This document shows, one piece after another, positions 32,851 to 41,838 of a stretch of 50,236 nucleotides of DNA (position 1 is its first letter; each line of letters begins with the position of its first letter). The position numbers and the translations under genes were made by a program. Source of the DNA: an uncultured Lachnospiraceae bacterium (GTDB taxonomy: Bacteria; Bacillota_A; Clostridia; TANB77; CAG-508). The notes under the pieces are model-generated. The model worked only from the letters and a program-made list of their open reading frames with translations. It was not told the DNA's origin and searched no databases. The stretch covers positions 1 to 50,236 of the forward strand of contig CAMUZC010000004.1 in assembly GCA_947165105.1 (NCBI GenBank), in the 5' to 3' direction.

Positions 32851-34574
32851 TATTTTTCATTTTCTTCTTCATTGTTTTTCAATTCAACTGAGGTTTCTTT
32901 TTCTTTTAACATATGTGTTGGCATTTTACCATTTGTAGCTATATATTCTAAATGCCTAATTGTATTACCATACTTATCTTTCTCATTAATTGTTTTTGCC
33001 GCTTCTTTAAGTTTTTTTGTCTTTTCTTTAGACATAGGTAGGTAAATATGCGTTGGCATTATAACATTATCTCCTTTATATATAAAATCATCTGAGCCTT
33101 TATATTTAGGGAATTCTATATTTCCATTTTGTGCACTTTTCAAAACATCTAATACACTACTTTCTCTTGTATGTAATCTAAGAGGCATATTCATTCCTGG
33201 GATGTCTACACCTACTATTATAAAGTTTTTTATTCCTCTTTCTTTTTCGTCTATGTAACCATAATTATATGCATTATCTACTCCACTATTTAGAATACTT
33301 ATTAGTAGTGCTTGGATATGTGAACCTTTAGTTGTATATAAATTATAAATTGAATTTTCATATACAAGTGCTTCAATTACATCATTTTTCAAATCATTTT
33401 TACTAAATTCCAACTTTTTATCTAGATAATTCTTATATTCTTTTTCGTATTTTTCACATACATCTTCGACTTCATAATCTATTTCAATTGGGTCATTATT
33501 TGTATCTTCTACACTATCATCATCTTTTATTAATTCAGCTTCATCAAATATCTCGAAACTTATTTTCTGTAGTATATTCATTTTTAAATGAATATTTTTT
33601 AAAGTTTCATCAGAAATTTTAATGTTAATTCTTCCATCTTTTGATTTCTTTGTTTCATATAATTCGGGATGTGATAAAGCATATGTTGCTTTGTTTATTT
33701 CGTTAATTGTTTTAGCCGCTCTATTATTCCAAAATGCTGCTAAACCTATTAATTGTTCTGCCGATAATTTCTTCAAATTCTTTTCAGATAATAAATCCAT
33801 AGTTTCTTCATATGTATAATCACAATCAAATAAATAAACTCTTCTATTAAAAACATTATTTCCTTCAATATAGTTATCAATAAATCCATATTTATCTAAA
33901 AATCTTACATCATTTGTTATTGACTCTATGCATTCTTTTTTTAATTCATCTGATGCATTTTTTGTATATGTTTTAAATTCATCTTCTAATATTTCTTTCT
34001 CACTCTTATCAACATATACCATTAATTTTTTGTATACATCATAGGTATCTTTATTATTCATTGAAATATTTTTCAAGATCTTTTCTTTAGATTTATTAGT
34101 TAGCATTCTATATTCTTCAAACACTTCATGTTTATTTATAAAGTCTACTACTTTATTTTTATCTTCTCTTATTTTACCTAACATTCCAGCAACTAACATT
34201 TTAAAGTCTTCATCTATATTGTATGTATACCTTATATCTTGTTTAGCTAACTCATCTAAATTAAGATTTCCTTGTTGTATATCTTTACATACATCTTTAT
34301 ACGCTCTATCAAAATTATATTTGGAAGGAGAATAACTTCTTTTACTTATGTAATATTCAATTGTTTTCTTTTTAATCTCTGTATGACTTTGCTTTTGGAT
34401 GTATTCATTAATATCATTTTTCATATCGCCAACGATATCTTTTATAGTCAATGATTTTTCTTCGTTTTGATAATTAAATTTTCTAACAATTATTTTAATG
34501 ATATTTTTTAAGTTCCAATTGTCTTGATTACTAGATTCATTTTCAGCAATTCTTATTATATTTTTCAAATTCAT
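32850..34574 (-). CDS. Uncharacterised protein, helical, two-gene unit
   Basis: 574 residues; not recognised. Predominantly charged and helical: short repeats (NLKNIIRI and NLKNIIKI near the start), then ERAYKDVCKD-like helices, a Lys/Glu-rich middle, and a more beta-like C-terminal region (GSHIQALLISILNSGVD, NFIIVGVDIPGMNMPLRLHTR, IMPTHIYLPMSKEKTKKLKEA). The tail is acidic. No signal peptide, membrane segment or known motif. It starts immediately at the stop codon of the 102-residue gene upstream, so the two are translationally coupled. It may be a regulatory or phage-derived protein, but nothing decides. Confidence 0.6.
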   Translation of the reverse strand: MNLKNIIRIAENESSNQDNWNLKNIIKIIVRKFNYQNEEKSLTIKDIVGDMKNDINEYIQKQSHTEIKKKTIEYYISKRSYSPSKYNFDRAYKDVCKDIQQGNLNLDELAKQDIRYTYNIDEDFKMLVAGMLGKIREDKNKVVDFINKHEVFEEYRMLTNKSKEKILKNISMNNKDTYDVYKKLMVYVDKSEKEILEDEFKTYTKNASDELKKECIESITNDVRFLDKYGFIDNYIEGNNVFNRRVYLFDCDYTYEETMDLLSEKNLKKLSAEQLIGLAAFWNNRAAKTINEINKATYALSHPELYETKKSKDGRINIKISDETLKNIHLKMNILQKISFEIFDEAELIKDDDSVEDTNNDPIEIDYEVEDVCEKYEKEYKNYLDKKLEFSKNDLKNDVIEALVYENSIYNLYTTKGSHIQALLISILNSGVDNAYNYGYIDEKERGIKNFIIVGVDIPGMNMPLRLHTRESSVLDVLKSAQNGNIEFPKYKGSDDFIYKGDNVIMPTHIYLPMSKEKTKKLKEAAKTINEKDKYGNTIRHLEYIATNGKMPTHMLKEKETSVELKNNEEENEK

Positions 34575-34883
34575 TTATTTCTCTCCTTCCATCAGTTTTT
34601 TATAAATTTCTGTCAATCTTTCCAATTGATATAATTCATTAGTTTCACAATTCAAAATAACAAAAAATTTCTTAAATATTTTTCTCTCTTCAACTTGAAG
34701 ATATCTCTCTACATTATTTTTCAAATCTATTAAGTCTATATAACTCACTTTGTTGTTGAACTTTCTTATTCTAGAAATATATTCTAACTTAATTTCATTT
34801 TCTAATAAATCTATTGCCTCTACTATTTGATTATTTTTTATTTTATTCTTTATATCTTTTTCTAAATCTTTTTTTAAATACAT
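34575..34883 (-). CDS. Small uncharacterised helical protein coupled to the 574-residue gene
   Basis: 102 residues, AAGGAGAGAG before the ATG. Composition is Lys/Glu/Asn-rich and probably all helical (DLEKDIKNKIKNNQIVEAIDLL, then YIDLIDLKNNVERYL). No recognised family. The shared junction with the downstream gene points to a common complex or function. Confidence 0.6.
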   Translation of the reverse strand: MYLKKDLEKDIKNKIKNNQIVEAIDLLENEIKLEYISRIRKFNNKVSYIDLIDLKNNVERYLQVEERKIFKKFFVILNCETNELYQLERLTEIYKKLMEGEK

Positions 34884-34935
34884 AACTCTCTCCTTATTGT
34901 TATGTTAACATATATATTTTACCATAATTAACATA

Positions 34936-34996
34936 ATAAGTCAAACAGGATATAGCTCTTCTCATATATTCAAATTGCTATATCTTGTCTGACTTA
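34936..34996 (-). terminator. Long hairpin downstream of the ComEC-like gene
   Basis: About 19 paired bases (TAAGTC-A-ACAGGATATAGC against GCTATATCTTGTCTGACTTA, one or two mismatches) around a ~20-base loop. There is no strong T run, so termination is inferred from position. Confidence 0.5.
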
Positions 34997-35014
34997 TAAA
35001 TCTTTATAATTAAA

Positions 35015-35956
35015 CTAATTAGTTGTTTTTTTGTTTTGAGTTATTAATACATCTCCACTCTCATCAGTTCTATATATTGTAGCCCCTAATTTATTATATC
35101 TTTCCATTGTTTCTTTATGAGGATGTCCATAATCATTATTTTTTCCACAAGATATAATAATTAAGCTTGGCTTAATTTGATCTAAGAATTTCTGTGATGA
35201 ACTTGTGCTTGAACCGTGATGTCCTGCTTTTAATACATTAGTTTGTGGCCATGATCTAGATGATTCATTTTCCCTTTCTGCATCACCTGTAAATAAATAA
35301 CTTATTCCATCATATTCCATTCTGATTACAATTGAACATGCATTTAGATCATTTGGATTGTCTTCAATTGACATTATTTCACAACTTGCATTTCCAACAT
35401 TGAATTTGTCACCAACTTTTGGTACCTTAACTTTTTTCTTTTTATTTGAAATAGCATCAATTACATCTTCATATGTTTTAGTTGTAGTTGTTGTCTTTGG
35501 CATAAAAATAGTACCTACATCAACATTATTTATAACATCATCCAATCCACCGATATGATCTTCATGAGGATGAGTTCCAACAACATATGTTAGATTTTTT
35601 ATTCCTATCTTTTTTATATTATCTACCACTAATTTACCACTATCATTTTTTCCAGCATCTATTAGCATAGATTCACCATTATTAACAATTAAAATGCTAT
35701 CTGCTTGTCCAACATCAAAATAGTAAACTCTTAACACATCTTCATCTACATTAATTTTTGATATACATCCTTTACCTGTTTGAACGGTTAAATTATCTAA
35801 TCCTTCTACGTTTGCAATTACCTGGCTCTGTGCTGTAAATAGACTTAATATATTGTCTCCACCAAATAATGCAATCACTATCAATACAATAATTGAAATT
35901 ATTGTACTTACGGTCTTACTTGTATTTCCTGTGCTTTTGTTTCTCTTATTATTCAT
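35015..35956 (-). CDS. ComEC/Rec2-like metallo-beta-lactamase-fold hydrolase, membrane-anchored
   Basis: 313 residues. An N-terminal membrane segment (about 17-32) leads to an MBL domain of the ComEC C-terminal type: VYYFDVGQADSILI, LIDAG, the zinc motif THPHEDH at 128-134, LFTGDAE and VLKAGHHGSSTSSS. The related domain of ComEC acts on incoming DNA in transformation; stand-alone exported versions have unclear roles. GGAGG lies just before the ATG at 35956, so an in-frame ATG at 35989 overlapping the upstream gene is rejected. The DUF3006 gene is immediately upstream, a recurring pairing. Confidence 0.88.
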   Translation of the reverse strand: MNNKRNKSTGNTSKTVSTIISIIVLIVIALFGGDNILSLFTAQSQVIANVEGLDNLTVQTGKGCISKINVDEDVLRVYYFDVGQADSILIVNNGESMLIDAGKNDSGKLVVDNIKKIGIKNLTYVVGTHPHEDHIGGLDDVINNVDVGTIFMPKTTTTTKTYEDVIDAISNKKKKVKVPKVGDKFNVGNASCEIMSIEDNPNDLNACSIVIRMEYDGISYLFTGDAERENESSRSWPQTNVLKAGHHGSSTSSSQKFLDQIKPSLIIISCGKNNDYGHPHKETMERYNKLGATIYRTDESGDVLITQNKKTTN

Positions 35957-35978
35957 TTGTTTTTCCTCCTGTTTATCT

Positions 35979-36353
35979 TTAGTCTTCAAATATATTCTTT
36001 ACTTTTTCGTTTATTCTTTCTTCTATGTTTTTTCTTTCATTTTCATCAATAGAATAATTATTATCTTTGTATATTAAAATATCCCCCTCACGTATATTTT
36101 CTGGCAATTTGGATATGTCTATATTAATCATCTCACCTGTATCTCTGTTTTCACATACAGCATAATTTTGTTCAAATCTATCTACTGTATAGTGATATTC
36201 TTTAATAACTGGCTCACTGATTTTTTCAAATAATTTTTTTATCAAATTTTGTATAAATTTATCTTTTTCGTTTTTAGATAATTTATTGTTTCTTCCAAGT
36301 TCTGTGCTTGTTACTCCATGATTCTTTAGCGGTTTAATATCGAAAATATCCAT
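35979..36353 (-). CDS. DUF3006 domain protein
   Basis: 124 residues. The C-terminal ~70 residues match DUF3006: YTVDRFEQNYAVCENRDTGE, ISKLPENIREGDILIY and the closing IDENERKNIEERI. DUF3006 genes commonly neighbour ComEC-like hydrolases, as here (22 bases apart), so they likely act together. The N-terminal ~50 residues (DIFDIKPLKNHGVTSTELGR) are an extension not usually present. Confidence 0.8.
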   Translation of the reverse strand: MDIFDIKPLKNHGVTSTELGRNNKLSKNEKDKFIQNLIKKLFEKISEPVIKEYHYTVDRFEQNYAVCENRDTGEMINIDISKLPENIREGDILIYKDNNYSIDENERKNIEERINEKVKNIFED

Positions 36354-36460
36354 GTATTGCCTCCTTCCTAATTAAACTGTTATTTATCCACCTTTTGCTA
36401 TTATTTTATAATAACCATTTTAAAACGTCAATAATTCTTTTTATATTATATTTAACTCAC

Positions 36461-36488
36461 TTGCATTTTTTTAAAATAATGATATAAT
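36461..36488 (+). promoter_or_regulatory. Promoter of the acyl-ACP thioesterase gene
   Basis: TTGCAT, 16-base spacer, TATAAT, then GAGGAGG just before the ATG at 36511. Confidence 0.65.
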
Positions 36489-36510
36489 TTCACATTGAGG
36501 AGGAAATTTT

Positions 36511-37233
36511 ATGTTTTTTACACGTGATTTTAGAATCGGATTATCAATGCTTGGTCAAAGCACATATATAAGTAATAAAGGATTTTTGTCAATCCTTCAA
36601 GATATAGCAGAAATGCATTCAGCTAGTGTTGGGTATGGAGTTACTGATATTGATAAAACAAATTATTCATGGGCATTATTGAATTGGAAGGTTCAATTTA
36701 TTAATCGTCCTAAATATGGCGAAACATTAACAATAAAAACATGGTCAAGATATTCTACTAAATTATATAGTTACAGAGATTTTGAAATATATGATTCTAA
36801 ACAGAATTTGATTGGTATAGCAAGTTCAAAATGGGTTTTAATAGATGTTTCAAAAGGTAGAATTGCTAAATTAGAAGATGAGATTATGAGTCTATATAAT
36901 CCTGAAGACAAATCAGTTTTTAATATTGTTGAAATCGATAAAATTGATGAACCTAGTGATATCACAAGTACAATTAATTACACAATTAGAAAAGCTGATA
37001 TAGATGTTAATAACCATGTAAATAACTTGTGTTATGTTGATATTGCCCTTGAAGCTTTTCCAGGAACTACAAATGAATTTAATAGCTGTAATAATTTTGA
37101 AATTATGTATAAACACCAGATTAGAATTGATGATGAAATTAATGTATCATATTCAGTGCAAAATAATGAAAACTATGTTGTCATTAAAAGTAATAATGAT
37201 ACAAAATTACATTCTATTATTAAATGGTGGTAA
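36511..37233 (+). CDS. Acyl-ACP thioesterase
   Basis: 240 residues. Hydrolyses acyl-ACP to free fatty acid. It has two hot-dog domains: the N-terminal one with SILQDIAEMHSASVGYG and NWKVQFINRPKYGETLTIKTW, and the C-terminal one with RKADIDVNNHVNNLCYVD carrying the conserved Asn/His catalytic residues. Length fits the bacterial branch of the plant FatA/FatB-like family. It has its own promoter, ribosome-binding site and terminator. Confidence 0.9.
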   Translation: MFFTRDFRIGLSMLGQSTYISNKGFLSILQDIAEMHSASVGYGVTDIDKTNYSWALLNWKVQFINRPKYGETLTIKTWSRYSTKLYSYRDFEIYDSKQNLIGIASSKWVLIDVSKGRIAKLEDEIMSLYNPEDKSVFNIVEIDKIDEPSDITSTINYTIRKADIDVNNHVNNLCYVDIALEAFPGTTNEFNSCNNFEIMYKHQIRIDDEINVSYSVQNNENYVVIKSNNDTKLHSIIKWW

Positions 37234-37243
37234 TTTTAATTTT

Positions 37244-37293
37244 AAAACAAGAGTATAAATATTAATTTTAATGTTTATACTCTTGTTTTTTAT
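37244..37293. terminator. Bidirectional terminator between convergent genes
   Basis: ACAAGAGTATAAA and TTTATACTCTTGT arms with T runs on both sides, between the stops at 37233 and 37294. Confidence 0.85.
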
Positions 37294-38175
37294 TTAAAAC
37301 TCAGGAACGTATTTTTCTTCATTTTCATCATCAACGTAATCTTGCATATACCCATTTTTTAAATCTATCATATACATATAATCTTCAATAGTTTTATATT
37401 CTTTCTTAGTCAACTTCCTATTTATTCTATTATCTTCATTGGCTTTATATGTTGGAAAGTATTGAGACATTATACTAACGTATACGTCATCAGGAATATT
37501 CTCTTTTATCCACTTTAAAATATTCTTAGTATTTTGCATATAATTAGGCAAAATCAAATGTCTTATTATAACTCCTTTTTTTATCATTCCATTTTCATCG
37601 AACTCGGGTGCCCCTACTTGACTGTACATTTCTTTTATTGCTTTAGTAGCATTTTCAAAATAATTATTAACCTTAGAATATTTTGCGCATAAATCATTTG
37701 AAAAGTATTTTAAGTCCGGTAAATATACATCAATATACCCTTCTAACATTTTTATTGTTTCAACATTTTCATAACTATTTGTATTGTATATTATTGGAAT
37801 GTTTAATCCTCTACCCTTGGCAATTTTTATTGCCTCGATAATTTGAATTACATACATAGTTGGAGTTACCAAATTAATATTATGTGCTCCACGTTTTTGC
37901 TGATTTATGAACATATCAGCTAACTCCTCAACAGTAACCTCTTTTCCTTTTCCAAGATGACTAATTTCGTAGTTTTGACAAAACATGCATCTTAAATTGC
38001 AATTTGAAAAAAATATTGTTCCAGAACCATTATTTCCGCTTATACATGGTTCCTCAAATTTATGTAACGAAACAAGTGCTACTTTTATTTTGTCATTGCA
38101 CTTGCATCTTCCTATTTGACCATTTAATCTGTTCACTTTACAGTTATGAGGACATAACATACATTGTTCTAACAT
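37294..38175 (-). CDS. PflX-like radical SAM protein (COG1313 type)
   Basis: 293 residues. The radical SAM cluster is C59-x3-C63-x2-C66 (CNLRCMFC). An N-terminal Cys set (CMLCPHNC, RCKC) could bind a second metal or cluster. Further marks are LVTPTMYV, the Y-N-T-N-S-Y-E segment and DVYLPDLKY. This family resembles pyruvate-formate-lyase activators, but most members have no defined target; no glycyl-radical enzyme is encoded nearby. It lies 23 bases after ytfJ. Confidence 0.85.
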   Translation of the reverse strand: MLEQCMLCPHNCKVNRLNGQIGRCKCNDKIKVALVSLHKFEEPCISGNNGSGTIFFSNCNLRCMFCQNYEISHLGKGKEVTVEELADMFINQQKRGAHNINLVTPTMYVIQIIEAIKIAKGRGLNIPIIYNTNSYENVETIKMLEGYIDVYLPDLKYFSNDLCAKYSKVNNYFENATKAIKEMYSQVGAPEFDENGMIKKGVIIRHLILPNYMQNTKNILKWIKENIPDDVYVSIMSQYFPTYKANEDNRINRKLTKKEYKTIEDYMYMIDLKNGYMQDYVDDENEEKYVPEF

Positions 38176-38198
38176 TTATTTCATCTCTTTTCCGTTTA

Positions 38199-38666
38199 TT
38201 ACTTGTTATTATTTTTCATTTTCTCTATTATCTTTTCAGTTTGTTCTTCTTTTGATTGAATCTTTTTCTCCATCATTTTATTTATTTTTTCAAATAAATC
38301 CGGCATGTAATCTAGAAGTTTATCTATGCAATTATTATGTTGAACCGGCATTAATTTTACTGTTTCTCCCTGTATTATAATAAAAGCAACTGGTGAAATA
38401 CTAGCACCCACACCAGCTCCGCCTCCAAATGGTAATCTATATTGAATTTCCTCTTCTGAGTTTTGCTTTCTTAAATATGCTTCAAGAGTTTCATCTTTAA
38501 ATTCACTTCCACCGGCAGCTAAACCGAATCCTACTTTTGAAATTGGTATTATTGTAATATCTTCTGTAATCCCCATTGGTTCACCAATAATTGTATTTAC
38601 ATCAATCATACTTCTAATGCTCTCCATAGCAGTTAACATTAAGCCTTCTATTGGATGATCTTTCAT
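38199..38666 (-). CDS. ytfJ: Sporulation protein YtfJ (GerW family)
   Basis: 155 residues. The family blocks are DVNTIIGEPMGI, ITIIPISKVGFGLAAGGSEF, LPFGGGAGVGASISPVAFIII, with a charged C-terminal helix (KMMEKKIQSKEEQTEKI). In Bacillus subtilis the homologue is a forespore protein needed for normal germination. Its ATG lies inside the end of the DUF2953 gene with GGAGG upstream, so the pair is translationally coupled. This is direct support for a spore-former. Confidence 0.92.
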   Translation of the reverse strand: MKDHPIEGLMLTAMESIRSMIDVNTIIGEPMGITEDITIIPISKVGFGLAAGGSEFKDETLEAYLRKQNSEEEIQYRLPFGGGAGVGASISPVAFIIIQGETVKLMPVQHNNCIDKLLDYMPDLFEKINKMMEKKIQSKEEQTEKIIEKMKNNNK

Positions 38667-39264
38667 TTCCTATTCCTCCAATCAATTTTAACATATTAAT
38701 AATATGTACAACCTTAATGCTAATTATACTATTTAACTTTAAACTAATAAAGTTTTTACTTTTATATATTGGTACTATACTCCATTGGTAATCTTTATCA
38801 TTATATTTTTTTATATTATTTTTTATCAGATTTGGAATTAAAGTAGATATTATTCCAACTAAATATGAAGTTAAAAGAATACTTTCGGTGTCAATTTGTA
38901 TTTGTAGCTTTAACAATTCTATCTTTAAGTTTTTTCTTAATTCTTTAGTAATCTTTTTATCTATTTTATATTTTGATGTAGTATCATCCTTACTAAATAA
39001 ATTCAGCCTTGTTATTCTCTCTTTTATAAAGTTATTATTAAAGAATTTACCTGTTTTTTGATTATCGATTTTCTTACTAAATATCTTAACTTTGCCTAAA
39101 AAATATATTCCAAATTTCCCGTTATATTTCGAGCTTTTTTCTTCTTTTTCAGTACTATATTCAAAGGCATTTAAAATAATTTTCACTTCAGAAAATACTA
39201 AAATCAAGCTTATTAAAAACAGTATAAATATAAACGCTAAAATTATACGAAAAAATAGTAACAC
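38614..39264 (-). CDS. DUF2953 (YtfI-like) protein
   Basis: 216 residues. A strong N-terminal membrane segment (1-25) and then ELLKLQIQIDTESILLTSYLVGIISTLI, with a final SIISIKVVHIINMLKLIG, match the DUF2953 pattern. It overlaps ytfJ by 53 bases, the same order as ytfI-ytfJ in Bacillus. Function is unknown apart from its sporulation context. Confidence 0.75.
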   Translation of the reverse strand: MLLFFRIILAFIFILFLISLILVFSEVKIILNAFEYSTEKEEKSSKYNGKFGIYFLGKVKIFSKKIDNQKTGKFFNNNFIKERITRLNLFSKDDTTSKYKIDKKITKELRKNLKIELLKLQIQIDTESILLTSYLVGIISTLIPNLIKNNIKKYNDKDYQWSIVPIYKSKNFISLKLNSIISIKVVHIINMLKLIGGIGNERSSNRRLNVNCYGEH

Positions 39265-39365
39265 ACAAAAAACTCTCCTTATATTTTTGTTATTACTATT
39301 TTTTCCATTTTAATTATATTTATACTATTACATCTATTATTATAGAACATACAAAAATGTGTAAT

Positions 39366-40118
39366 TTATGCATGTTTATTTTTTACTACAGTAATATCTC
39401 CAAACAGCTCATTTTGCTCAGTTAAAACCTTGCTTCTTCTTGACATTTCCAAAAGGCCCGTAAACGCTGTTACTACTTCATTTTTATTGTGTTTTTTTAA
39501 CGAAAATAATCTATTGAAAACAAATTTTTTATTTTTAACAAGTTCTCTATACATATCTTTAACTTTGCTTCCAACTGTATATGTGTCTGTTATAGCTATT
39601 TTCTGTATATTTTTAGCATTTTTATTTATACGAACCTTATTGTTGTTTACTATTTTTTCATACATTTCTGAGATTATTGACTTCTCATAATTTCTTTCAA
39701 GCTGTTGTTTAGGTAATTTTATTTCATCAGGCAATTTAAATATTCTTTTTGAATATATTTCATAGTTTTCTTTTAATTTTTTACTGATTTCTTTATATTT
39801 TTTATAATCAATAATTCTTTTTAGTAATTCTTCCTCCGTTAATTCCTCTTCATCCTCAGTTTCTTTTGGAAGAAGAGTTTTAGATTTTAGATACAACAAA
39901 GTTGATGCCATAATTAAGAATTCACTGGTTACCTCTAAATTCATTTCTTCCATTGCATTAATGTAATCAATGTATTGATCTGTTATATCGCTTATCTTTA
40001 CTTCAAAAATATCTAATTTGTTTTTCTCTATTAAATGACATAGTAAATCTAATGGTCCTTCAAAATTATCTATTTTAATCTCGTATTTATTCGTTTCTAA
40101 TGTTAATACATTTTGCAT
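39366..40118 (-). CDS. scpA: Segregation and condensation protein A
   Basis: 250 residues. Kleisin of the SMC-ScpAB condensin. The N-terminal signature YEIKIDNFEGPLDLLCHLIEK and FLIMASTLLYLKSKTLLP are diagnostic, as is the C-terminal winged-helix end (VVTAFTGLLEMSRRSKV). Kleisins bridge the SMC ATPase heads. The usual partner scpB is not in this neighbourhood; the next gene downstream is the DUF2953 gene. Confidence 0.95.
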   Translation of the reverse strand: MQNVLTLETNKYEIKIDNFEGPLDLLCHLIEKNKLDIFEVKISDITDQYIDYINAMEEMNLEVTSEFLIMASTLLYLKSKTLLPKETEDEEELTEEELLKRIIDYKKYKEISKKLKENYEIYSKRIFKLPDEIKLPKQQLERNYEKSIISEMYEKIVNNNKVRINKNAKNIQKIAITDTYTVGSKVKDMYRELVKNKKFVFNRLFSLKKHNKNEVVTAFTGLLEMSRRSKVLTEQNELFGDITVVKNKHA

Positions 40119-40199
40119 TGATTTTACACAACCCTTTCTATAACTCCAGCTTATTCTTTGATAATTAGTCTCTTTACACTCATACCTTTTAAATCTGTG

Positions 40200-40658
40200 C
40201 TATAAAAGGTTAAAAGCAGATTTAATGCTTTCTTCCCTATAGCCCTTCTTTAGTAAATATATTCTAATTTCGTCTTCTTCCATACTATTTAATTTTTTTA
40301 TTATCAATTTATATGCTGATTTCTCCTCATATTCTTGTAACTCATCTATATTCCTAGAAATATATTCATCTATTAAACTACTTTTTATGCCTTTTGAATA
40401 TAATTTATATTTTATTTCTTTAATAGATAAGCTTTTTAAATTTGTAAACTCATTTACTGCTCTTTCTATGTAATTATAATCATCTATATATGAATTTTCT
40501 TTTAGCTCTTCTATTATATCATTTAAAATATTTTCTTCAAGTTCTTTAGAAAATTTTTGTCTAACTTCTTGTTCAGTTCTTTTTTTGTATAAAACATATT
40601 TTAAAACTTTTGATTTCATTTTATCAAACTTTTCAAATTCTTCTAATGAATATATCAT
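40200..40658 (-). CDS. recX: RecX regulatory protein
   Basis: 152 residues. RecX inhibits or tunes RecA filaments. It is a three-helix-repeat protein: KVLKYVLYKKRTEQEVRQKF, LKSLSIKEIKYKLYSKGI and EDEIRIYLLKKGYREESI are the repeats. It starts six bases after recA stops, the classical recA-recX operon. Confidence 0.93.
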   Translation of the reverse strand: MIYSLEEFEKFDKMKSKVLKYVLYKKRTEQEVRQKFSKELEENILNDIIEELKENSYIDDYNYIERAVNEFTNLKSLSIKEIKYKLYSKGIKSSLIDEYISRNIDELQEYEEKSAYKLIIKKLNSMEEDEIRIYLLKKGYREESIKSAFNLL

Positions 40659-40664
40659 AATATA

Positions 40665-41720
40665 TTATTCTTCCTCTTCAAGTTCTTCATCGTCTTCTTC
40701 TGATGTTTCTTCTCCTAGGCTTTTTTCAAAAGCTTTGTTAAAGTTATCCCTAATTTTGTCTTCTACTTCTTTCATAATATCTGGATTTTCAATTAAGAAT
40801 TTTTTAACATTTTCTCTACCTTGTCCAATTCTAGCATCATTGTAACTAAACCATGAACCGCTTTTTTCTATGATATCTAAGTTTACAGCTAAATCTACAA
40901 TATTTCCTTCTTTTGAAATTCCTTTACCATACATTATATCAAATTCTGCTTCTCTAAATGGTGGTGCAACTTTATTTTTAACTACCTTTACTCTTGCTCT
41001 ATTTCCAACTACTTCACCATCTTGTTTTAAATTTTCAATTTTTCTAATATCTAATCTAACTGATGAATAAAATTTAAGAGCACGTCCTCCCGGTGTAGTT
41101 TCAGGATTTCCAAACATAACTCCAACTTTTTCTCTTAATTGGTTTATAAAAACTATTACGGTTTTTGTTTTATTTATTGCTCCTGCTAATTTACGTAAAG
41201 CTTGTGACATTAATCTTGCTTGAAGACCAATATGTGAATCGCCCATATCTCCATCTATTTCAGCTTTTGGAACTAATGCAGCAACTGAGTCAACTACAAT
41301 TATATCTAACGCACCACTTCTAACCAAAGCTTCTGCTATTTCTAGTGCTTGTTCACCAGTATCTGGTTGAGAAACTATTAAGTTGTCTATATCAACTCCT
41401 AAATGTTTTGCATATACAGGATCTAATGCGTGCTCAGCATCTATAAAAGCTGCTTCTCCTCCTAATTTTTGTGCTTCAGCTATCATATGTAATGTTAATG
41501 TTGTTTTTCCTGAAGATTCTGGACCAAATACTTCTATGATTCTTCCTCTTGGAATTCCACCTATACCTAATGCAACGTCTAAGCTTAATGCTCCTGTTGG
41601 TATAGCTTCTACATTCATTGCTGTGAAATCTCCTAATTTCATAACTGAACCTTTTCCAAATTGTTTTTCGATTTGTCCTATAGCTGCCTCTAGCGCTTTT
41701 TTCTTTTCTGCATTTTCCAT
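40665..41720 (-). CDS. recA: DNA recombinase RecA
   Basis: 351 residues. Homologous recombination and SOS activation. Walker A GPESSGKT at 66-73, the MAW-type segment [17 protein letters not shown], Walker [13 protein letters not shown], loop L2 region [22 protein letters not shown] and an acidic C-terminal tail. AAAGGAGAGA precedes the ATG. A promoter and a possible LexA site lie upstream. Confidence 0.98.
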   Translation of the reverse strand: MENAEKKKALEAAIGQIEKQFGKGSVMKLGDFTAMNVEAIPTGALSLDVALGIGGIPRGRIIEVFGPESSGKTTLTLHMIAEAQKLGGEAAFIDAEHALDPVYAKHLGVDIDNLIVSQPDTGEQALEIAEALVRSGALDIIVVDSVAALVPKAEIDGDMGDSHIGLQARLMSQALRKLAGAINKTKTVIVFINQLREKVGVMFGNPETTPGGRALKFYSSVRLDIRKIENLKQDGEVVGNRARVKVVKNKVAPPFREAEFDIMYGKGISKEGNIVDLAVNLDIIEKSGSWFSYNDARIGQGRENVKKFLIENPDIMKEVEDKIRDNFNKAFEKSLGEETSEEDDEELEEEE

Positions 41721-41745
41721 AATAATCTCTCCTTTTCGTTTTATT

Positions 41746-41801
41746 AAACATTTGTTTGTATTACTTTCTATAATATAACATTACATTTTATCTTTTGTCA
41801 A
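41746..41801 (-). promoter_or_regulatory. recA promoter with LexA-like box
   Basis: Minus-strand TTGACA (41801-41796), 18-base spacer, TATATT (41777-41772), then AAACAAATGTTT (41757-41746), an inverted AAAC-N4-GTTT resembling the Gram-positive LexA box GAAC-N4-GTTC. The position just after the start site suits SOS repression. Confidence 0.5.
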
Positions 41802-41838
41802 TACATTTTTATAAAAAATTTGTCTTTGGTTTTATAGC

